From Eubacterium multiforme (GTDB lineage: Bacteria > Bacillota > Clostridia > Clostridiales > Clostridiaceae), in NCBI RefSeq assembly GCF_030813415.1, contig NZ_JAUSUF010000001.1, positions 372,001 through 436,000 on the forward strand: a stretch of DNA of 64,000 bases. Direction: 5' to 3'. Below the pieces are notes generated by a model, which was not told the origin of the DNA, made no database searches, and saw nothing but the letters and a program-made list of their open reading frames with translations. The position numbers and the translations under genes were made by a program. Below are positions 1 to 8,352 of the stretch, one piece after another; positions within the stretch are counted from its first letter, which is position 1; each line of letters starts with the position of its first letter.

Positions 1-350
1 CTACAATAATAAGTGTATTAACTGGATTTAATGAAGTGGATAAAGATAAGCTTTTATTAATGAAAACTTTTCAAGCCTCTAAATTTCAAATATTAAAATA
101 TTTAATATTCCCATATACAATTCCAGTTTTAATATCTGCCCTAAAAATAAATGTTGGTTTATCTTGGGTTGGAGTTATAATGGGTGAATTTTTAGTAGCT
201 AGAGAAGGTCTTGGATTTTTAATAGTTTATGGCGGACAAATTTCCCAATTAAATATGGTAATGATGAGTATTGTTATACTGTCATTAATTGCCTTTATAA
301 TGTATAAATTGGTATCTATTGCAGAAGATAAATATACCAAGCATAATTAA
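1..350 (+). CDS. ABC transporter permease, 3' part (SsuC/TauC type)
   Basis: The reading frame is open from base 3, so this is the C-terminal ~115 residues of a gene that starts before the window. An EAA-type loop (GFNEVDKDKLLLMKTFQAS) is followed by hydrophobic segments and the stretch VGVIMGEFLVAREGLGFLI, which is typical of inner-membrane permeases of the nitrate/sulfonate/taurine ABC import family (BPD_transp_1). The EAA loop contacts the ATPase subunit. The substrate cannot be read from this fragment. A hairpin at 403-450 ends the transcript, so this is probably the last gene of its operon. Confidence 0.85.
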   Translation, partial: TIISVLTGFNEVDKDKLLLMKTFQASKFQILKYLIFPYTIPVLISALKINVGLSWVGVIMGEFLVAREGLGFLIVYGGQISQLNMVMMSIVILSLIAFIMYKLVSIAEDKYTKHN

Positions 351-402
351 CAATATATTCACTTTTCAAAAAAATTTTTATTAGATAACCATTTCATCCA
401 GT

Positions 403-450
403 AAAACAGAGGATTTATAAGCCTTCACACAATGTAAATCCTTTGTTTTT
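403..450 (+). terminator. Rho-independent terminator after ABC permease
   Basis: Arms aaaacagaggattta (403-417) and taaatcctttgttttt (435-450) form an imperfect hairpin ending in T-rich sequence. It lies between the permease stop and the lrgA-like start. Confidence 0.6.
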
Positions 451-529
451 ATTTGTTTATTTTTTGTTTACTTAATTAACTTAAAGTGATACATTAATAT
501 GGTACAAAAGATACTAAGGAGAGATTAAC

Positions 530-916
530 TTGAAATTATTTAGAGAAGCACTTATTGTATTCGGAATTTATTTAATAGGAGAAGTAATAGTTGCTCTTAC
601 TCATATACCTATACCAGGTAATATTATTGGACTTCTTTTACTTTTTATAGGTCTTTGTACTAAAATCATAAAGGTTAGTCAAGTTGAAACTTTAACAAAT
701 TTCTTTTTGGATCATTTAGCCTTCTTCTTTTTACCAGCAGGAGTTAGTTTAATGAATTCACTTGGAATTATTAAAGCAAGTATTCTTCAAATTATAATAG
801 TTTGTGTAATAACAACAGCTATTACAATTGCCTCAACTGGTTTAATAGTACAATTTGTCGTAAATCTATTAAATAAAAAAAAGAAAGGAATCGAAAAAAA
901 TGAGTGTAATAACTAG
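530..916 (+). CDS. lrgA: CidA/LrgA family holin-like protein
   Basis: A 128-residue protein with four hydrophobic segments and the family signature near the N-terminus (IPIPGNIIGLLLLFIGL). CidA/LrgA proteins are small membrane proteins of the holin-like network that modulates murein hydrolase activity and autolysis; some relatives are linked to pyruvate or metabolite transport. The start is TTG at 530, preceded by AAGGAG at 517-522; no better ATG is in frame. It overlaps the lrgB-like gene by 17 bp, the usual paired arrangement. The lrg and cid versions cannot be told apart from sequence alone. No LytSR genes are adjacent. Confidence 0.9.
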   Translation: MKLFREALIVFGIYLIGEVIVALTHIPIPGNIIGLLLLFIGLCTKIIKVSQVETLTNFFLDHLAFFFLPAGVSLMNSLGIIKASILQIIIVCVITTAITIASTGLIVQFVVNLLNKKKKGIEKNECNN

Positions 917-1616
917 TAACATATTTTTTAGTATAGTTTTGTCTCTTATTGCATTTGAGATTGGATTATTCTTTTACAAAAAAACTAATTTACCACTTTT
1001 TAATCCCTTACTTATAGCAATAGTAATTGTAATTGCATTTTTAACTGCATTTCATATTGATTTTAAAACATATAATTCAGGTGCACAATTTATAAATATG
1101 TTTTTAGGACCTGCAACTGTAGTTTTAGCAGTTCCCCTTTATAAACAATTTGAACTTTTAAAAAAGAATGCTATAGCTATTTTTATTGGAATTTTCTTTG
1201 GAACTTTAATTGGAATATTTTCAATAATACTTTTATCACATTCACTAGGTCTTAATGTTTCAATGATAGTATCATTAATGCCTAAGTCCGTAACAACACC
1301 AATAGGTATTGCTATAAGTAAAGAATTTAATGGAATAGTTCCTGTTACAGTTCTTGCAATTATTTTATCTGGAATAATTGGAGCAATAATAGGACCAACT
1401 ATTTGTAGAATATGCAAAATTACAAATAGAATTGCAATTGGAATTTCTCTTGGAACAGCTTCTCATGCCGTTGGAACAAGTAAGGCATTAGAACTTGGAG
1501 AAACAGAAGGTGCAATGAGTTCACTTTCAATTGGTATAGCTGGAATGATGACAGTTTTTGTAGCTCCACTTGCCTTTAATATTGCAATGTTTATATATAA
1601 ATTAATAATACATTAA
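900..1616 (+). CDS. lrgB: CidB/LrgB family membrane protein
   Basis: A 238-residue polytopic membrane protein that partners the upstream CidA/LrgA homologue. Family features include LMPKSVTTPIGIAISKEFNG in the middle and GTASHAVGTSKALELGETEG near the C-terminus, both highly conserved in LrgB/YohK proteins. Length is normal for the family (about 230 residues). Translation is probably coupled to the preceding gene through the overlap. A strong bidirectional hairpin follows. Exact physiological role (autolysis control versus metabolite export) cannot be settled from sequence. Confidence 0.92.
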   Translation: MSVITSNIFFSIVLSLIAFEIGLFFYKKTNLPLFNPLLIAIVIVIAFLTAFHIDFKTYNSGAQFINMFLGPATVVLAVPLYKQFELLKKNAIAIFIGIFFGTLIGIFSIILLSHSLGLNVSMIVSLMPKSVTTPIGIAISKEFNGIVPVTVLAIILSGIIGAIIGPTICRICKITNRIAIGISLGTASHAVGTSKALELGETEGAMSSLSIGIAGMMTVFVAPLAFNIAMFIYKLIIH

Positions 1617-1637
1617 ATATTAATTTCATATTGTAAT

Positions 1638-1677
1638 AAAAATCAGCTTATTAAAATTTTAATAAGCTGATTTTTTT
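1638..1677. terminator. Bidirectional terminator between lrgB and topB
   Basis: A near-perfect palindrome (aaaatcagcttattaaa and its complement) is flanked by A-run and T-run, serving the convergent lrgB (+) and topB (-) genes. Confidence 0.85.
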
Positions 1678-1683
1678 AATTAA

Positions 1684-3648
1684 CTAATTTTCATTATAAA
1701 CTTTTTTAACCTCTAATAATCTTCTATTTAAAAATCCCATTTTACTATCTCTAAAAACTATATATGTTGACTTCTTAGTATAATTTTCAAGTTTACTCAT
1801 AAATTCTTCTGGTTTTATATTTTCTTCTTGCACAAGCTTTAATCCCTTTTCCCAAGAAGCTGTAAGTTTTGGATTTAAAAGAGATGGTATAGAATTACTT
1901 ATAACTTCATAAATCATTTCTCCAAGTTCTGTTGGAGTAAGCGTTTGAGTTTTATTGTTAGATTTAACATATTCAATATTTATAAGTTTCTTTAAAATCT
2001 CTGCCCTTGTTGCTGATGTTCCAATACCAGCTCCTTTTATATGTTCTCTAAGTTCTTCATCTTCTATAAGCTTACCTGCATTTTCCATTGCTATTATTAT
2101 TGAACCTGTTGTAAATCTCTTAGGAGGACTAGTTTCTCCCTCTTTCATTTCTAAGGAATTAATTAATACCTTTTGACCTTTTTTCAAATCCTTAGGGAAG
2201 TCATCCTTATCCTCTTCCTTTTTCTGTTCTAATATATCTAAATATCCTCTTTCTATACAAACCTTTTTTGTTGTATAAAAACTTTCATCACCAACATTAA
2301 TTGTAATTGCCTGTTTACTAAACTGAGCTTTTTTATAAAATATTGCTATAAATCTTCTAAGAATTAAAAAGTACATTTTTCTTTCTATTTCTTTTAGAGA
2401 GTTTATCATAGAACTACCCTCTCCTGTTGGAATTATAGCGTAGTGATCTGTTATTTTCTTATCATCAACATATTTACTCTTTAAAATACTTGTGTACCAT
2501 TTATTATCTAAAATTGTTTTTGAAGCATTTAAAAGTTCTTCTCCAATATCTAATTTTGTTAATTTAAATAATGTTTTATTAATTACCTTTGCAACTGCTG
2601 TAGATAGTACTCTAGCATCTGTTCTTGGGTAAGTTACCATCTTCTTTTCATAAAGAGTTTGAAGATGCTTTAATGTTTCATCTGGACTTATTTTAAACTT
2701 TCTAGAACACTCATTTTGAAGTTCTGCTAAATTAAAAAGTAATGGAGCATTTTTATTTTCTTTAGTTTTTTTAATATTTGCTATTACTCCCTCTTCTAAA
2801 ACCTCAAGTTCTTTTATAAGTTCTTCACAGTCTTTTTTATTTTTAAATCCACCTTCATTGTATAATTTAGGTGAATCTTTAAACTTAGATTTTTCTAGCC
2901 CTTTCCATTCAGCTATTATTTCTTCATCTTTTTCTTCTCTTTTAAAACTTCCTGAAATCTTATAAAATGAAGTCTTTTTAAAATCTCTAATTTCTCTTTC
3001 TCTATCAACTACCATTCCAAGAACGCAGCTCATAACTCTTCCAACTGCAACTACGGAATTTCTATCCTTCTTTAATATGTTTGATAATTGTCTACCATAA
3101 ATAAGTGTTAATAATCTTGAAAAATTAATTCCAATTATGTAATCTTCCTTTGCTCTTAAATAAGCTGAATGAGCTAAAGAATCATATTCATCTAAAGGTT
3201 TTGCTTCCTTTATTCCTCTTTTAATCTCCTCTTCTGTTTGAGAATCAATCCATACACGAAGCTTTTCCTTCTTAGGATTTCCTGATAAATCATCAACAAG
3301 TCTATATATATATTCTCCCTCTCGTCCAGAGTCTGTACAAACATATATTTTGTCAATGTCCCCTCTATTTAATAATTTACTTACTACATTAAATTGCCCT
3401 TTAGCTGAATTTATTACTTCATACTTATATTTTTCAGGCAAGAAAGGGAGATCTTTTAAGTTCCAATATTTTAGTTTTTCATTATAAACCTCAGGATAAG
3501 ACATAGTAACCATATGCCCTACACACCAAGTAAATACAGATTTCTCACTTTCTATATATCCATTATTCCTTTTTCCATCTACCTTTAACAGCTTTACAAA
3601 ATCCATTGCTACTGAAGGTTTCTCTGCTATAAATAAAGATTTTCCCAT
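1684..3648 (-). CDS. topB: DNA topoisomerase III (type IA)
   Basis: A 654-residue type IA topoisomerase that relaxes negative supercoils and decatenates DNA through a transient 5'-phosphotyrosyl bond. The N-terminal Toprim domain has LFIAEKPSVA (5-14) and the acidic CTDSGREGEY motif (104-113). The active-site tyrosine is Tyr340 in VTYPRTDAR. Later motifs (GIGTSATRAEI) also fit TopB. The protein ends shortly after the core and lacks the long C-terminal zinc-finger extension of TopA, consistent with topoisomerase III. It stands alone, between the bidirectional terminator and the tspO terminator. Confidence 0.93.
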   Translation of the reverse strand: MGKSLFIAEKPSVAMDFVKLLKVDGKRNNGYIESEKSVFTWCVGHMVTMSYPEVYNEKLKYWNLKDLPFLPEKYKYEVINSAKGQFNVVSKLLNRGDIDKIYVCTDSGREGEYIYRLVDDLSGNPKKEKLRVWIDSQTEEEIKRGIKEAKPLDEYDSLAHSAYLRAKEDYIIGINFSRLLTLIYGRQLSNILKKDRNSVVAVGRVMSCVLGMVVDREREIRDFKKTSFYKISGSFKREEKDEEIIAEWKGLEKSKFKDSPKLYNEGGFKNKKDCEELIKELEVLEEGVIANIKKTKENKNAPLLFNLAELQNECSRKFKISPDETLKHLQTLYEKKMVTYPRTDARVLSTAVAKVINKTLFKLTKLDIGEELLNASKTILDNKWYTSILKSKYVDDKKITDHYAIIPTGEGSSMINSLKEIERKMYFLILRRFIAIFYKKAQFSKQAITINVGDESFYTTKKVCIERGYLDILEQKKEEDKDDFPKDLKKGQKVLINSLEMKEGETSPPKRFTTGSIIIAMENAGKLIEDEELREHIKGAGIGTSATRAEILKKLINIEYVKSNNKTQTLTPTELGEMIYEVISNSIPSLLNPKLTASWEKGLKLVQEENIKPEEFMSKLENYTKKSTYIVFRDSKMGFLNRRLLEVKKVYNEN

Positions 3649-3675
3649 ATCTATTTCCTTTCTAAAGAAAATAAA

Positions 3676-3694
3676 CCCTCAAACACTCTGAGGG
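3676..3694 (-). terminator. Terminator after tspO
   Basis: On the minus strand GCCCTC and GAGGG arms with a 9-nt loop are followed by TTTATTTTC. It separates tspO from topB. Confidence 0.6.
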
Positions 3695-3743
3695 CTTATT
3701 AAAATTATACTATGAAACTTCTATTTTTCCAAATTTAATGTTT

Positions 3744-4244
3744 TTACATTTCATTTAGAATCCATATTACTATGTTTAAATATGTTGCATAAAGAGTCCA
3801 TATTAAATATGGAACAAATAATATTCCTGAGAATTTATCAATCTTAAAAAATTTTATAGTTGTTATAACTATAAATATAAGAAGGATTATTATTTCTATA
3901 GCTGCCAATCCATATAATCTAAAATTAAAAAATAATATTGGCCATAAAAAGTTTAATATAAGCTGTATAAAATAGGGGCTTAATTCAAAGTAACTTTTTT
4001 TCTCTTCCTTTAGCCTCATAAAAACTCTGTAGGATGCAAATCCCATTAAAATATATAAAATAGTCCATGCAACTCCAAAAATCCATGGTGGCGGGAAAAA
4101 TGGGCCTTTTATAAGACTTTCATATATTATCCTAGAGCCTTTTGTAATAGTTCCTACTATAACTCCTCCAGCAATTGGAAGTGCCATTAAAATAATAAAA
4201 CTAATAATATTAAATTTACCATTTACCTTAAAAATATTTTTCAT
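3744..4244 (-). CDS. tspO: TspO/MBR family membrane protein
   Basis: A 166-residue protein with five predicted membrane segments and the TspO signature KGPFFPPPWIFGVAWTILY, followed by GFASYRVF. TspO (translocator/peripheral benzodiazepine receptor family) binds porphyrins, and in bacteria is tied to tetrapyrrole and oxidative-stress responses. It starts 58 bp after the histidine-kinase gene with no terminator between, so it may be the last gene of that operon. This placement could mean kinase-linked expression, but no ligand relation is shown by the sequence. Confidence 0.92.
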   Translation of the reverse strand: MKNIFKVNGKFNIISFIILMALPIAGGVIVGTITKGSRIIYESLIKGPFFPPPWIFGVAWTILYILMGFASYRVFMRLKEEKKSYFELSPYFIQLILNFLWPILFFNFRLYGLAAIEIIILLIFIVITTIKFFKIDKFSGILFVPYLIWTLYATYLNIVIWILNEM

Positions 4245-4302
4245 ATATCACCTCAAAGTATACTTATAATATTATTATACTTTTTCATTATTAAATTATT
4301 CT

Positions 4303-6318
4303 TTAAAGATAAATATCTGAAAATTCAATATCAACTTTTCTGTTTAGCGTAACTATTTCACTATTTTCTCCCATATCATAATCTAGTAGATCTTCTAAGG
4401 GAAACTTAATAGTAAATTTATTTCCACATTCCTTACTTGCTTTAAAGTTAATAGTTCCATTGTGAAGTTCTATTAAGGTTTTACTTAAAAATAAACCTAA
4501 TCCACTTCCCTCTTTATTTCTATTTAAAGTTTTATTTATTTTTGTAAATTCATCAAACATATATTTTTTTTCTTCATTTTCTATAAGCCTTGCATTATTT
4601 CTAACTGTAATAACTACATTGTATTCCTGTAAATTTATATTTACCTCTATTTTTTTATTATTTTCACCATGCTTAACACTATTTGATAATAGATTAAGCA
4701 TAATTCTCTCTATCATATTTTTATCTACCGGAAGATATACCTCTTCGTGAGAAGAATCAAATATTAATGAGTTATTTATCCTTTTTACATACTTATTAGT
4801 AGCTATTGTAACATTCTCAATAACTTCAACTAAATTGTATACTTTTTTATTAGGTCTTAAATATCCTTCTGAAATCTTATTTGCATCTATAAAATTATTT
4901 ATAGTTCTTATAAGTCTTAAACAATTTTGTTTTATTACCTCATTGTTTTTACTTATACTTTCCATATTATAATTATTTAAATGTACTTCGTTTAATGTTA
5001 ATGCTGAGCTTATAACATTAATTGGAGTTCTAAGTTCATGAGATATATTTGAATAAAATTTATTTTTAACTTCCTCCTCCCTTAAATATTCCTCATACTC
5101 TTTTCTCATTTTATTATACTTATTTATTTCTGCTATATCCCTAATATATAAAATTTGTCTCTTTTCATTATTATTAACTAAATGTAATTCTAGTTCCCTA
5201 ATACTTTTTCTTTTATTTTTAAATTTATATAAGCTTTTTACAAAGGATATTAAATCAATTTGATGAACTAAATTCTCATCTCTAATTTCAGTTTCATCCC
5301 ATATAATCCCTATTATAAATTCAATATCTTTTCCAAGTAATTCTTCTTTATAATTAAATCCTAAAATTTTTAAAGCTTCCTCATTAATATATGTTAATTT
5401 ACCAACATTAAATATTAATAACCCATCTTTAAAGGACTCTATTAAATCATAATATCTTTTTTCACTTTTTTTCTTTATAACTTTTAGCTCATTTAAAATT
5501 GTATTTCTTTGCTTAAGTTTCATATTAAGTTCACTTTGCTTTATTCTTAACTTTTCTAAATTACTCTTCATTTCATAATAGGCAAGATTAAGTACATTAT
5601 TTCTTATACCTTCATATATAGAAAAGTAAGCTATATATTTAAATATATCTGCCTTAAATATTATATTATTATAATTATTTCTTAATATAATGTCATAACA
5701 GCATTGATATAAAATAGTAAAAATTAAATAACTATATATATATCTGTATTTTACTTTATTTTTATCCTTTCTAAGTTTAAGGACTACTACTATATCAATA
5801 ATTATTAAAATAACTTTAAATATATATACATAAAAGAATAATTGTAAAAACTCTTTTTCATTTTTTGATATATTAGCCAAAAAATAATTAAAAAATACAA
5901 TTGATAAAGTTAATATTGTATATATTTTTATACACTTAATATTAGTAACCTTTTTTTTCATAAGTATAAATGCTACTAATATTACAAGAAATAACAAAAT
6001 ATTATTTGATACTACAAATATGAATATATGTCTAATATCAGATTCTCTTTCAACTGTTTTGCTCATTAATATTTTAATATATTCTATAATTCCTATAAAT
6101 AAGAAACCAATGCCAACATAATTATAATACCCTTTTGTATTTCTAAGTAATGTAACTATTGATAAGGATATTCCAAAAGTTGCACAAAAAATTCCAATAA
6201 TATAGTGAAATAAAATGTTAATTCCAAATACTTTATAAAATATAATAAATGCTAATAACAATAATATTGCAATATTAAATGAATTTTTTTTCATATTCTT
6301 TTTATACTTTATATTCAT
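4303..6318 (-). CDS. Orphan membrane histidine kinase with degenerate G1 box
   Basis: A 671-residue protein: about seven membrane segments (1-240), a coiled-coil linker (250-285), a PAS-like domain (~287-400), a HisKA dimerisation domain with phospho-acceptor His427 (SNISHELRTPINV) and a HATPase domain. The N box is present (NLLSNSVKHG, Asn546) and so is a G2-like GSGLGLFLS (604-612). The G1 box that should read DxGxG is VRNNAR (572-577), so the ATP-contacting Asp and both Gly are missing. It overlaps the upstream paralogous kinase by 17 bp. No response regulator is adjacent. It may be a pseudokinase partner of that paralogue; orphan clostridial kinases often feed Spo0A, which is only a possibility here. 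Confidence 0.88.
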   Translation of the reverse strand: MNIKYKKNMKKNSFNIAILLLLAFIIFYKVFGINILFHYIIGIFCATFGISLSIVTLLRNTKGYYNYVGIGFLFIGIIEYIKILMSKTVERESDIRHIFIFVVSNNILLFLVILVAFILMKKKVTNIKCIKIYTILTLSIVFFNYFLANISKNEKEFLQLFFYVYIFKVILIIIDIVVVLKLRKDKNKVKYRYIYSYLIFTILYQCCYDIILRNNYNNIIFKADIFKYIAYFSIYEGIRNNVLNLAYYEMKSNLEKLRIKQSELNMKLKQRNTILNELKVIKKKSEKRYYDLIESFKDGLLIFNVGKLTYINEEALKILGFNYKEELLGKDIEFIIGIIWDETEIRDENLVHQIDLISFVKSLYKFKNKRKSIRELELHLVNNNEKRQILYIRDIAEINKYNKMRKEYEEYLREEEVKNKFYSNISHELRTPINVISSALTLNEVHLNNYNMESISKNNEVIKQNCLRLIRTINNFIDANKISEGYLRPNKKVYNLVEVIENVTIATNKYVKRINNSLIFDSSHEEVYLPVDKNMIERIMLNLLSNSVKHGENNKKIEVNINLQEYNVVITVRNNARLIENEEKKYMFDEFTKINKTLNRNKEGSGLGLFLSKTLIELHNGTINFKASKECGNKFTIKFPLEDLLDYDMGENSEIVTLNRKVDIEFSDIYL

Positions 6319-8254
6319 TTAAATTATTCTCCCTTTTAAAGCTTATTGTAATTTTTGTGCCATTTCCTTCATTGCTATTTACATCTATACTGCCATATTG
6401 AAGTTCAACTAACTTTTTCACTACAAATAATCCAATGCCACTTCCTTTTTCCTCTACTGCATGGTTATTTTTACCCATTGAATATTTAATAAATATCTTA
6501 TCTATAAACTCCTTACTCATTCCTACCCCATTATCTTTAATAACTATATTAATATCTTCCTCATTTTCAAATACTCCTACAAATATTTTCCCATCTTCTA
6601 AAATATATTTAATTGAGTTTGATATAATATTTAATAAAATTCTATGCATGAAATTTTCATCTAAATTTAAATATATCTCTTCATTATTTGTATCAAATAA
6701 CAATTCAATTTCCTTTTGCTTTGCATAACAAATTAAACTATTTACAGTATCCTCTACAAACTCCACAACATTTATTCTTTTTAAATTTGGATATAAATAA
6801 CCTGATTCAATTTTACTACTATCTATTAAATTGTTAGTAAGCTTCATAAGAGACAAACAATTTTTCTTAGATATACCATTATATTTTAATAAGGCTTGTC
6901 TATCTTTATTTTCTATAAATATATGTTCTAATTGAAGAGCTGAATAAATAACATTTATAGGTGTTTTTAAATCATGACTTATGTTAGACAGAAAATCTCT
7001 CTTTATCTTTTCTTGTAAAAGTTTTCTTTCTATATTTTCTTTCATTGTATTTATTTTTATTTTTGATGTTATATCCGTTATATTTAATATAATTTCCCCA
7101 TTTTCCTTGTTATAATCTATTACCTCTATATTTAAATATTTCCCATGTCCATTACACTCTATCTCGCCTCTATATATTTTTTTATCACATATATATTTAA
7201 CTTCAAAAGTATCATCTTCATTAAATTTAATTAATTTAGAAATTTTCTTATTTATAACATTTCTAATATTCTCTTCTTCTATTAAACTCAAAAAATACTT
7301 ATTGCAATAAATAACTCTGCTTGTATTATCACTTAATATTATTATTGGAACAGGTATACTTTTAAAAAAGTCTTTAAATATCATTTCTTTTTTTCGTATT
7401 AAAATATGAGATACTTCAAGTTCACTATTTTTAATTGAAATATTAGTATTTATATTATTTAATTTTTCATTTCTTTCATATAACTCTTTAAATAACACCT
7501 TATATGGAATATTTATAATTACATATATAGCACAGGAAACCATACTAGAAAAAGAAATAAAAAATATTAAATTAACCATTTCATTAATTATTACTATTTT
7601 AAAAATAAGTGAAATACAATTTATAATTACTATCATAAAAATTGAAATAGTATAAACATATATATAATTAATTTTGTGTTTCCAATAAATTTTATATTTT
7701 TTTATTATTAATATATTTCTTAAACATATCAATAAAATTATTATTAAGTTAAATATATCTAATGCTAAATAATATTCTTGTACCTTTAATAAATTCATTA
7801 TTGAAATAACTATAAAAATTATAAATATATTTTTTAATAGTTTTATTTTAGGATCTCTTAAATATTTATAAACTAATCCTGCTGATAAAATAAATAATAC
7901 ATTTCCAAAATATCTATATAATACTTTGTCATAATAATTTAAATTTAATTTGCTTACTTCAAATAATAATGAATTTAAATTTATTAAAATTATTACAATA
8001 AAATGTATTGATAAAAATTTAAATATTCTAACATCAAATACGTTTTTAGTAGAATATATTAAAAGCAAAATTGAAAATGTTGATATCAATACAAATATTC
8101 TTATAATAAATTCAAACATATCTATATTTCTTTCAAAAAATATAGATGTTAAACAATATAAAACAATATATATAGCAAAAAATATTAAAGTCATAATAAT
8201 ATAATTTTTCTTATTGATATATATAATATCTCTCATTTTTCTATTAAATTCCAT
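6302..8254 (-). CDS. Orphan membrane histidine kinase, intact catalytic motifs
   Basis: A 650-residue paralogue of the downstream kinase with the same plan: about eight membrane segments (1-250), PAS-like domain (~295-400), HisKA with His427 (SNISHDLKTPINV), and HATPase with N box (NIISNSIKY), intact G1 box (KDNGVGMS, Asp574) and G2 box (EKGSGIGLFV). I place the start at the ATG at 8254 because GGAGGGG precedes it; an ATG four codons earlier is possible but overlaps that site. It is the first gene of a kinase-kinase-tspO set with no receiver-domain gene nearby. The signal sensed by the membrane region is unknown. Confidence 0.9.
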   Translation of the reverse strand: MEFNRKMRDIIYINKKNYIIMTLIFFAIYIVLYCLTSIFFERNIDMFEFIIRIFVLISTFSILLLIYSTKNVFDVRIFKFLSIHFIVIILINLNSLLFEVSKLNLNYYDKVLYRYFGNVLFILSAGLVYKYLRDPKIKLLKNIFIIFIVISIMNLLKVQEYYLALDIFNLIIILLICLRNILIIKKYKIYWKHKINYIYVYTISIFMIVIINCISLIFKIVIINEMVNLIFFISFSSMVSCAIYVIINIPYKVLFKELYERNEKLNNINTNISIKNSELEVSHILIRKKEMIFKDFFKSIPVPIIILSDNTSRVIYCNKYFLSLIEEENIRNVINKKISKLIKFNEDDTFEVKYICDKKIYRGEIECNGHGKYLNIEVIDYNKENGEIILNITDITSKIKINTMKENIERKLLQEKIKRDFLSNISHDLKTPINVIYSALQLEHIFIENKDRQALLKYNGISKKNCLSLMKLTNNLIDSSKIESGYLYPNLKRINVVEFVEDTVNSLICYAKQKEIELLFDTNNEEIYLNLDENFMHRILLNIISNSIKYILEDGKIFVGVFENEEDINIVIKDNGVGMSKEFIDKIFIKYSMGKNNHAVEEKGSGIGLFVVKKLVELQYGSIDVNSNEGNGTKITISFKRENNLNEYKV

Positions 8255-8316
8255 AAACCCCTCCATACCCTTAATATTTTACTTTATTTTTCCTATTATG
8301 TGAAGTTTTTATGAAC

Positions 8317-8348
8317 AAAACCTAGTCAAAATATTTTGACTAGGTTTT
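8317..8348 (-). terminator. Terminator after ptsG
   Basis: A perfect 15-bp stem (aaaacctagtcaaaa and complement) lies just past the PTS gene stop. Confidence 0.85.
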
Positions 8349-8352
8349 ATAA

